A stretch of DNA of 64,000 nt, taken from contig NC_053037.3 of NCBI RefSeq assembly GCF_002575655.3, positions 569,200,880-569,264,879 on the forward strand. The letters are read 5' to 3'. Source of the DNA: Aegilops tauschii subsp. strangulata. Lineage: Eukaryota > Streptophyta > Magnoliopsida > Poales > Poaceae. Below the pieces are notes generated by a model. It searched no databases, was not told the DNA's origin, and saw nothing but the letters and a program-made list of their open reading frames with translations. Positions 55,787 through 64,000 of this stretch are shown here, piece after piece. The translations under genes and the position numbers were made by a program. The stretch's first letter is position 1. Each line of letters begins with the position of its first letter.

Positions 55787-56470
55787 CTACCACTCTGGTG
55801 CGGATCTTACTCTGGTTGACCTACGAGGTTCAGTAACAACTTGATCTAAAGTTCCATGATCATCATCATTAACTTCCTCACTAATTGGTGTAGGCGTCAC
55901 AGGAACCGGTTTCTGTGATGAACTACATTCCAATAAGGGAGCAGGTACAGTTACCTCATCAAGTTCTACTTTCCTCCCACTCACTTCTTTCGAGAGAAAC
56001 TCCTTCTCTAGAAAGGATCCATTCTTAGCAATAAATGTCTTGCCTTCGGATCTGTGATAGAAGGTGTACCCAACAGTCTCCTTTGGGTCTCCTATGAAGA
56101 CACATTTCTCCGATTTGGGTTCGAGTTTATCAGGTTGAAGCTTTTTCACATAAGCATCGCAGCCCCAAACTTTAAGAAACGACAACTTTGGTTTCTTGCC
56201 AAACCACAGTTCATAAGGCGTCATCTCAACGGATTTCGATGGTGCCCTATTTAACATGAATGCAGCCGTCTCTAAAGCATAACCCCAAAACGATAGCGGT
56301 AAATCAGTAAGAGACATCATAGGTCGCACCATATCTAGTAAAGTACGATTACGACGTTCGAACACACCATTACGCTGTGGTGTTCCGGGTGGCGTGAGTT
56401 GCGAAACTATTCCGCATTATTTCAAATGTAGACCAAACTCGTAACTCAAATATTCTCCTCCATGATCAGA
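55787..56470 (-). pseudogene. pol: Angela B integrase core and C-terminal part
   Basis: Continues in the same frame after the stop. A further TAA near 56420 precedes FERRNRTLLDMVRPMMSLTD (catalytic Glu region), GYALETAAFMLNRAPSKS and the C-terminal linker (VPAPLLECSSSQKPVPVTPT), ending at a TAG near 55787. Confidence 0.8.
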
Positions 56471-58159
56471 TCATATAAACTTTATTTTCTTGTTACGATG
56501 ATTTTCAACTTCACTCTGAAATTCTTTGAACTTTACAAATGTTTCAGACTTATGTTTCATTAAGTAGATATACCCATATCTTCTCAAATCATCTGTGAAG
56601 GTGAGAAAATAACGATATCCGCCACGAGCCTCAACATTCATCGGACCACATACATCTCTATGTATGATTTCCAACAAATCTGTTGCTCTCTCCATAGTTC
56701 CAGAGAACGGCGTTTTAGTAATCTTGCCCATGAGGCACGGTTCGCAAGTACCAAGTGATTCATAATCAAGTGGTTCCAAAAGTCCATCAGTATGGAGTTT
56801 CTTCATGCGCTTTACACCGATATGACCTAAACGGCAGCGCAACAAATAAGTTGCACTATCATTATCAACTCTGCATCTTTTGGCTTCAACATTATGAATA
56901 TGTGTATCACTACTAACGAGATTCATCAAAAATAGACCACTCTTCAAGGGTGCATGACCATAAAAGATATTACTCATATAAATAGAACAACCATTATTCT
57001 CTGATTTAAATGAATAACCGTCTCGCACCAAACAAGATCCAGATATAATGTTCATGCTCAACGCTGGCACCAAATAACAATTATTTAGGTCTAATACTAA
57101 TCCCGAAGGTAGATGTAGAGGTAGCGTGCCGACAGCGATCACGTCGACTTTGGAACCGTTTCCCACGCGCATCGTCACCTCGTCCTTGGCCAGTGTTCGC
57201 TTAATCCGTAGTCCCTGTTTCGAGTTGCAAATATTAGCAACAGCACCAGTATCAAATACCCAGGTGCTACTACGAGCTCTAGTAAGGTACACATCAATAA
57301 CATGTATATCACATATACCTTTGTTCACCTTGCCATCCTTCTTATCCGCCAAATACTTGGGGCAGTTCCGCTTCCAGTGACCAGTTTGCTTGAAGTAGAA
57401 GCACTCAGTCTCAGGCTTAGGTCCAGACTTGGGTTTCTTCTCTTGAGCAGCAACTTGCTTGCTGTTCTTCTTGAAGATCCCCTTCTTCTTCCCTTTTCCC
57501 TTTTTCTTGAAACTGGTGGTCTTATTGACCATCAACACTTGATGCTCCTTCTTGATTTCTACCTCCGCAGCCTTTGGCATTGCGAAGAGCTCGGGAATCG
57601 TCTTATCCATCCCTTGCATGTTATAGTTCATCATGAAGCTCTTGTAGCTTGGTGGCAGTGATTGAAGAATTCTGTCAATGACGCTATCATCCGGAAGATT
57701 AACTCCCAGTTGAATCAAGTGATTGTTATACCTAGACATTTTGAGTATATGCTCACTGACAGAACTATTCTCCTCCATCTTGCAGCTGTAGAACTTATTG
57801 GAGACATCATATCTCTCAATCCGGGCATTTGCTTGAAATATTAACTTCAACTCCTGGAACATCTCATATGCTCCATGACGTTCAAAACTTCGTTGAAGTC
57901 CCGGTTCTAATCCGTAAAGCATGGCACACTCAACTATCGAGTAGTCATCAGCTTTGCTCTGCCAGACGTTCATAACATCTGGTGTTGCTCCTGCAGCAGG
58001 TTTGGCACCTAGCGGTGCTTCCAGGACGTAATTCTTCTGTGCAGCAATGAGGATAATCCTCAAGTTACGGACCCAGTCCGTGTAATTGCTACCATCATCT
58101 TTCAACTTTGCTTTCTCAAGGAACGCATTAAAATTCAACGGAACAACAGCACGGTCCAT
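56471..58159 (-). pseudogene. gag-pol: Angela B Gag-Protease-Integrase N-terminal part
   Basis: 562 residues from ATG 58159, same length as Angela A. The protease site is intact (VFDTGA), but the zinc knuckle reads CFYFKQTGHWKRNC: its second Cys is Phe. The integrase zinc region and first catalytic block (IIHRDVCGPMN) follow. It ends at a TGA at the same codon as Angela A, before SDHGGEY. Confidence 0.85.
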
Positions 58160-58162
58160 CTA

Positions 58163-59349
58163 TCTACAATCAACATAGACAAGCAAGATACTATCAGGTA
58201 CTAAGTTCATGATAGATTTAAGTTCAATTAATCATATTACTTAAGAACTCCCACTTAGATAGACATCCCCCTAATCCTCTAAGTGATCACGTGATCCATA
58301 TCAACTAAACCATAACCGATCATCACGTGAAATGGAGTAGCTTTCAATAGTGAACATCACTATGTTGATCATATCTACTATATGATTCACGCTCGACCTT
58401 TCGGTCTCAGTGTTCCGAGGCCATATCTGCATATGCTAGGCTCGTCCAGTTTAACATGAGTATTCTGCATGTGCAAAACTGGCTTGCACCCGTTGTAAAT
58501 GGACGTAGAGCTTATCACACCCGATCATCACTTGGTGTCTGGGCACGACGAACTTTGGCAACGGTGCATACTCAGGGAGAACACTTTTATCTTGAAATTT
58601 AGTGAGAGATCATCTTATAATGCGACTGTCAATCAAAGCAATCAATATAAGTGATATGATATGGTCATCATCATCTTGTGCTTGTGATCTCCATCTCCGA
58701 AGCACCGTCATGATCACCATCGTCACCGGTGCGACACCTTGATCTCCATCGTAGCATCGTTGTCGTCTCGCCAATCTTATGCTTCTACGAGTATCGCTAC
58801 CGCTTAGTGATAAAGTAAAGCATTACAGGGCGATTGCATTGCATACAATAAAGCGACAACCAAATGGCTCCTACCAGTTGCCGATAACTCGGTTACAAAA
58901 CATGATCATCTCATACAATAAAATTTAGCATCATGTCTTGACCATATCACATCACAACATGCCCTGCAAAAACAAGTTAGACATCCTCTACTTTGTTGTT
59001 GCAAGTTTTACATGGCTGCTACTGGGCTTAGCAAGAACCGTTCTTACCTACGCATCAAAACCACAACGATAGTTTGTCAAGTTGGTGTTGTTTTAACCTT
59101 CGCAAGGACCGGGCGTAGCCACACTCGGTTCAACTAAAGTTGGAGAAACTGACACCCGCCAGCCACCTGTGTGCAAAGCACGTCGGTAGAACCAGTCTCG
59201 CGTAAGCGTACGCGTAATGTTGGTCCGGGCCGCTTCATCCAACAATACCGCCGAACCAAAGTATGACATGCTGGTAAGCAGTATGACTTGTATCGCCCAC
59301 AACTCACTTGTGTTCTACTCGTGCATATGACATCTACGCATAAAACCAG
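58163..59349 (-). other. Angela B untranslated leader
   Basis: About 1.19 kb between PBS and gag, collinear with the Angela A and C leaders, with a roughly 35-bp deletion near 58635 relative to C. No gene. Confidence 0.6.
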
Positions 59350-59362
59350 GCTCGGATGCCAC
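59350..59362 (-). promoter_or_regulatory. Angela B primer-binding site
   Basis: The minus strand reads GTGGCATCCGAGC directly at the LTR end, the same degenerate tRNA-Met PBS as Angela A and C. Confidence 0.65.
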
Positions 59363-61098
59363 TGTTGGGGAACGTAGTAATTTCAAAAAAATTCCTACGC
59401 ACACACAAGATCATGGTGATGAATAGCAACGAGAGGGGAGTGTGTTGTCCACGTACCCTCGTAGACCGAAAGCGGAAGCGTTAGCACAACGCGGTTTATG
59501 TAGTCGTACGTCTTCACGATCCGACCGATCAAGTACCGAACGCACGGCACCTCCGAGTTCAGCACACGTTCAGCCCGATGACGTCCCTCGAACTCCGATC
59601 TAGCCGAGTGTTGAGGGAGAGTTTCGTCAGCACGACGGCGTGGTGACGATGATGATATTCTACCGAGGCAGGGATTCACCTAAGCACCGCTACAGTATTA
59701 TCGAGGTGGTCTATGGTGGAGGGGGCACCGCACACGGCTAAAGAGATCAAACGATCGACTGTTGTGTCTCTAGGGTGCCCCCCTGCCCCCGTATATAAAG
59801 GAGCAAGGGGCGAGGTGCGGCCGGCCAGGAGGGGGCGGGCAAGGAGGAGTCCTACTCCCACCAGGAGTAGGACTCCTTCCCTTTTCCTTGTTGGATTAGG
59901 AGAAGACGGGAAAGAGGTGGAGGAGAAGAAGGAAAGGGGGGCGCCGCCCCCTCTCCTTGTCCTATTCGGACTAGGAGGGAGGGGCGCGCGGCCCTTGCCC
60001 TGGCCGCCTCTCCTCTTCTCCACTAAGGCCCACTATGGCCCATTAACACCCGTGGGGTTCCGGTAACCCCTCCGGTACTCGGTAAAATCCCGATTTCACC
60101 CGGAACACTTCCGGTATCCAAATATAGGCTTCCAATATATCAATCTTCATGTCTCGACCATTTCGAGAATCCTCTCATGTCCGTGATCACATCAGGGACT
60201 CCGAACAACCTTCGGTACATCAAAACATATAAACTCATAATATAACTGTCATCGAAACGTTAAGCATGCGGACCCTACGGTTTCGAGAACTATGTAGACA
60301 TCACAGAGACACGTCTCCGGTCAATAACCAATAGCGGAACCTGGATGCTCATATTGGCTCCCACATATTCTACGAAGATCTTTATCGGTTAGACCGCATA
60401 ACAACATACGTTGTTCCCTTTGTCATCGGTATGTTACTTGCCCGAGATTCGATCATCGGTATCTCAATACCTAGTTCAATCTCGTTACCGGCAAGTCTCT
60501 TTACTCGTTCTGTAATACATCATCCCGCAACTAACTCATTAGTTGCAATGCTTACAAGGCTTAAGTGATGTGCATTACCGAGTGGGCCCAGAGATACCTC
60601 TCCGACAATCGGAGTGACAAATCCTAATCTCGAAATACGCCAACCCAACAAGTACCTGCGGAGACACCTATAGAGCACCTTTATAATCACCCAGTTACGT
60701 TGTGACGTTTGGTAGCACACAAAGTGTTCCTCCGGTAAACGGGAGTTGCATAATCTCATAGTCATAGGAACATGTATAAGTCATGAAGAAAGCAATAGCA
60801 ACATACTAAACGATCGAGTGCTAAGCTAACGGAATGGGTCAAGTCAATCACATCATTCTCCTAATGATGTGATCCCGTTAATCAAATGACAACCCATGTT
60901 AATGGCTAGGAAACATAATCATCTTTGATCAACGAGCTAGTCAAGTAGAGCCATACCACTGACACTCTATTTGTCTATGTATTCACACAAGTATTACGTT
61001 TCCGGTTAATACAACTCTAGCATGAATGATAAACATTTATCATGATATAAGGAAATAAATAATAACTTTATTATTGCCTCTAGGGCATATTTCCTTCA
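59363..61098 (-). repeat. Angela B 5' LTR
   Basis: 1,736 bp, closely similar to its partner. The minus-strand TATA context is at about 59792-59798. Confidence 0.9.
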
Positions 61099-61103
61099 TA
61101 GAT

Positions 61104-61523
61104 GAGATCAGGAAAAATAGGGACCATTTTCTGCATATCCAGAATGCCGCCATTTTGTTAAATACCTTGTCGGTCCGGACGTCGGACATTCATGAGAGAG
61201 GCGGTCCGGCCCAAACCCTAGAAGCGTTGCCGCGAGGCCACCCCAAACCTTAGAAGCGTCGAGGCCACCCCAAATCCTAGAAGTGTTGCCGAGAGGCCAC
61301 GCCGAACCCTAGAAGCGTCGAGGCCACCCCAAACCCTAGAAGCTTTGCCGAGGCCACCCCAAACCCTAGAAGCGTTGTCGAGGCCACCCCAAACCGTAGA
61401 AGCGTCTAGGCCACTAATTAATATTCCTTGTTGTGATTAGCTAGCTAGGTCTATGTTTGCCACTAATATATCCATCTGTCATGTTTGTATATTAATTGCC
61501 ATGTTGTAGTATTTGCAGAAACT
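61104..61523 (+). repeat. CACTA-2 leader/intron with short tandem repeat
   Basis: 61209-61415 contains about seven copies of a 25-33-bp unit CCACCCCAAACCCTAGAAGC-GTTGCCGAGG. CACTA-1 has a single copy at about 4160-4195 on its minus strand. Non-coding, just upstream of exon 1 of the second gene. Confidence 0.65.
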
Positions 61524-62264
61524 ATGGAGCACAGAGACTTGGAAACAGAACAGCTGTTGGGGGACATAATCCTCGGCGGAGGTGATATCTTATCGTATCT
61601 CAACGACACCGATGGTCTGGAAGGAGAGGGTGAAGCAGGCTCCGGTGATCGAACAATGGAGAAGGAACGACATGATCATGATGGCTCCGATGACCGAATG
61701 TCGATGGAAGAAGGAGACCGTGATGACGACTCTAGTGACCGAACCGAGGAGGGAGCTATAGTCCGGTGAGGTATATATATTAATTGAGCCTGTGCTGACT
61801 AGCTAATTGATGCATTAATTGTTTTTGTATGTACACATATTAACTCTTCTGCTTTTCTAGCCCTCCGGATCGAGCCAAACTTCGGTAATGAGCCGAGGCC
61901 CGAAGAAAAGGTTGCGCCAGGATGAAAGGTTCACGATCACAGCAATCGCGGATGATGGCCAACCGATTGAATGCACGCGGACCAAGGAAGCATTTTCTGC
62001 CAAATGCGGGGCTATTTTTAGGGACATGATTCCGATCAGCATCCAGCAATCGAATAAGCCTAAGAACGAAGACCCTCACTATATTATGCAGATTGAAGAT
62101 CGTCGAATGGAGAAAAGCACAAATCTATGACATTGGGTTCATTCACCCAAATGTCATACATGAATATATGGTTAAACACAACGTCTCAGAAACCGAGGAC
62201 AACATGCCAAAATCGTTGATCAAAAATCAAAGAAAAGATAAAATACTCTTTCCTTACGACTTCA
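61524..62264 (+). pseudogene. CACTA-2 second gene, internally deleted
   Basis: Exon 1 from ATG 61524 (MEHRDLETEQLLGDIILGGG; acidic, ends near 61768 at a GTGAGG donor). Exon 2 from 61861 after TTTTCTAG (PSGSSQTSVMSRGPKKRLRQ; DERFTITAIADDGQPIE). At about 62095 the frame changes and joins a distant domain: from 62099 the new frame reads IYDIGFIHPNVIHEY and NMPKSLIKNQRKDKILFPYD up to a GTGAGT donor at 62265, which resembles the Ulp1-like segment of Triticeae CACTA proteins. So the middle of the gene (the En/Spm-like region kept in CACTA-1) is deleted here. Confidence 0.65.
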
Positions 62265-62319
62265 AGTGAGTGTTACTGTCTTGTACACATTCGGTACTCG
62301 AGGTTATAGTAATGTAACT

Positions 62320-64000
62320 GGTGAACATCACTATGTTGATCATATCTACTATATGATTCACGCTCGACCTTTCGGTCTCAGTGTTCCGAGGCCATATCTG
62401 CATATGCTAGGCTCGTCAAGTTTAACATGAGTATTCTGCGTGTGCAAAACTGGCTTGCACCCGTTGTAAATGGACGTAGAGCTTATCACACCCGATCATC
62501 ACGTGGTGTTTGGGCACGACGAACTTTGGCAACGGTGCATACTCAGGGAGAACACTTTTATCTTGAAATTTAGTGAGAGATCATCTTATAATGCTACCGT
62601 CAATCAAAGCAAGATAAGATGCATAAAAGATAAACATCACATGCAATCAATATAAGTGATATGATATGGCCATCATCATCTTGTGCTTGTGATCTCCATC
62701 TCCGAAGCACCGTCATGATCACCATCGTCACCGGTGCGACACCTTGATCTCCATCGTAGCATCGTTGTCGTCTCGCCAATCTTATGCTTCTACGACTATC
62801 GCTACCGCTTAGTGATAAAGTAAAGCATTACAGGGCGATTGCATTGCATACAATAAAGCGACAACCAAATGGCTCCTGCGAGTTGCCGATAACTCGGTTA
62901 CAAAACATGCTCATCTCATACAATAAAATTTAGCATCATGTATTGACCATATCACAACAACAAGCCCTGCAAAACAAGTTAGACATCCTCTACTTTGTTG
63001 TTGCAAGTTTTACATGGCTGCTACTGGGCTTAGCAAGAACCGTTCTTACCTACGCATCAAAACAACAACGATAGTTATTCAAGTTGGTGTTGTTTTAACC
63101 TTCGCAAGGGCCGGGCATAGCCACACTCGGTTCGACTAAAGTTGGAGAAACTGACACCCGCCAGCCACCTGTGTGCAAAGCACGTCGGTAGAACCAGTCT
63201 CGCGTAAGCGTACGCGTAATGTCGGTCCGGGCCGCTTCATCCAACAATACCGCCGAACCAAAGTATGACATGCTGGTAAGCAGTATGACTTGTATCACCC
63301 ACAACTCACTTGTGTTCTACTCGTGCATATGACATCTACGCATAAAACCAGGCTCGGATGCCACTGTTGGAGAACGTAGTAATTTCAAAGAAATTCCTAC
63401 GCACACGCAAGATCATGGTGATGCATAGCAACGAGAGGGGAGTGTGTTGTCCATGTACCCTCGTAGAGCGAAAGCGGAAGCGTTAGCACAACGCGGTTGA
63501 TGTAATCGTACGTCTTCACGATCCGACCGATCAAGTACCGAACCCACGGCACCTCCGAGTTCAGCACACGTTCAACCCGGTGACGTCCCTCGAACTCCGA
63601 TCTAGCCGAGTGTTGAGGGAGAGTTTTGTCAGCACGATGGCGTGGTGACGATGATGATGTTCTACCGACGCAGGGCTTCGCCTAAGCACCGCTACAGTAT
63701 TATCGAGGTGGACTATGGTGGAGGGGGCACCGCACACGGCTAAAAGATCAAACGATCAACTGTTGTGTCTCTAGGGTGCCCCCCTGCCCCCGTATATAAA
63801 GGAGCAAGGGGGAGGTGCGGCCGGCCAGGAGGGGGCGGGCAAGGAGGAGTCCTACTCCCACCGGGAGTAGGACTCCTTCCCTTTACCTTGTTGGAATAGG
63901 AGAAGAGGGGAAAGAGGTGGAGGAGAAGAAGGAAAGGGGGGCGCCGCCCCCTCTCCTTGTCCTATTCGGACTAGGAGGGAGGGGCGCGCGGCCCTTGCCC
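62320..64000 (-). mobile_element. Angela C: truncated Angela, leader plus 5' LTR, continues past window
   Basis: From 62320 the sequence matches the Angela B leader (GTGAACATCACTATGTTGAT, cf. 58350). PBS GTGGCATCCGAGC is at 63364-63352 and the LTR starts at 63365 (TGTTGGAGAACG), still running at the window end. The gag-pol and 3' LTR that should lie to the left are missing; CACTA-2 intron sequence is joined directly. No target duplication at the junction, so it arose by deletion or recombination. Confidence 0.85.
63365..64000 (-). repeat. Angela C 5' LTR, incomplete at window edge
   Basis: 636 bp of an expected ~1.74 kb, including the upstream hairpin (63846-63876) and TATA context (about 63793-63800). 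Confidence 0.85.

Larger units (their letters stand above)
52653..61098 (-). mobile_element. Angela B: full-length Copia LTR retrotransposon, minus strand
   Basis: 8,446 bp, two 1,736-bp LTRs (52653-54388, 59363-61098), TSD TAGAT at 52648-52652 and 61099-61103. PBS at 59362-59350, PPT at 54401-54389. Structure is complete, with no nested insertions. Gag-Pol is broken by nonsense codons, a zinc-knuckle substitution and a roughly 250-bp deletion that removes the RT active site, so it is not autonomous. Confidence 0.93.
13723..62319 (+). mobile_element. CACTA-2, CACTA transposon split by three LTR elements; right end not seen
   Basis: The left terminus CACTAGTAGAAAACAGGG at 13723 is preceded by ATG, the presumed target. 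Its pieces are 13723-17960, 48566-52652 and 61104-62319. Order: terminal repeats, TATA, coiled-coil/TM ORF, TNP2, 330-bp tandem repeats, A/T-rich spacer, divergent-promoter block, GC-rich leader, purine tract, second gene. Each joint is proved by a target-site duplication or by the collinear CACTA-1 sequence. Both genes are broken. The right terminus is lost to the Angela C junction or lies beyond the window. Confidence 0.85.

Overview
The window is nuclear, intergenic DNA from a large-genome grass of the Triticeae (wheat, Aegilops or barley group). The evidence is the element content: Angela/BARE-type Copia elements with 1.74-kb LTRs opening TGAAGGAAATATGCCC, Athila-lineage Gypsy elements with 1.5-kb LTRs, and several CACTA transposons whose ends carry the 'TTTAGTCCCGGTT' inverted-repeat module. 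No intact host gene, tRNA, rRNA gene or CRISPR array was found. Almost all of the sequence is transposable elements nested up to four deep, and most boundaries were fixed by matching target-site duplications (TSDs).

Nesting map. The oldest layer is a gene-like but unidentified host region (1-589, 1066-1326, 12499-13722). It holds a short hAT-like element (590-1065, TSD GTATTTAG) and a minus-strand Copia-type LTR element that encodes only a Gag (1327-12493). A full-length CACTA (1376-10822, TSD GAG; 'CACTA-1') sits inside one of that element's LTRs. A second CACTA ('CACTA-2') starts at 13723 and can be followed to about 62319, but it is split by insertions. Its transposase gene is cut at 17960 by a non-autonomous Athila-like element ('G2', 17961-48565). 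G2 contains two small CACTA-ended elements (M1 18031-19555, M2 21631-22996) and an Angela copy (A, 27577-47842). Angela A contains a third small CACTA (M3, 32574-34058) and a full Athila-lineage Gypsy element ('G1', 34299-44440). CACTA-2 resumes at 48566, is interrupted by a complete minus-strand Angela (B, 52653-61098), resumes at 61104 with its second gene, and ends in a truncated Angela (C, 62320 to the window edge).

Coding content. Both CACTAs have the same order: terminal repeats, TATA promoter, TNP2 transposase, A/T-rich or tandem-repeat spacer, an inverted-repeat block with outward-facing TATA boxes, a GC-rich leader, and a second gene whose C-terminal exons resemble a Ulp1/C48 SUMO-protease fold. 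CACTA-2 also carries a small coiled-coil plus membrane-anchor ORF upstream of the transposase. The Gag-Pol frames of Angela A, Angela B and G1 are recognisable but broken, and many breaks are C-to-T changes at CpG or CpNpG sites, as expected of methylated repeats. G2 has LTRs and a primer-binding site like those of G1 but encodes no polymerase; it carries an unrelated acidic ORF.

The least ordinary signals are: 5S-rRNA-derived segments in all three small CACTA elements; the same element core carried between two different kinds of CACTA ends; the conserved internal divergent-promoter module in the large CACTAs; the polymerase-less G2 with its own ORF; and a hairpin conserved just upstream of the TATA box in all five Angela LTRs.
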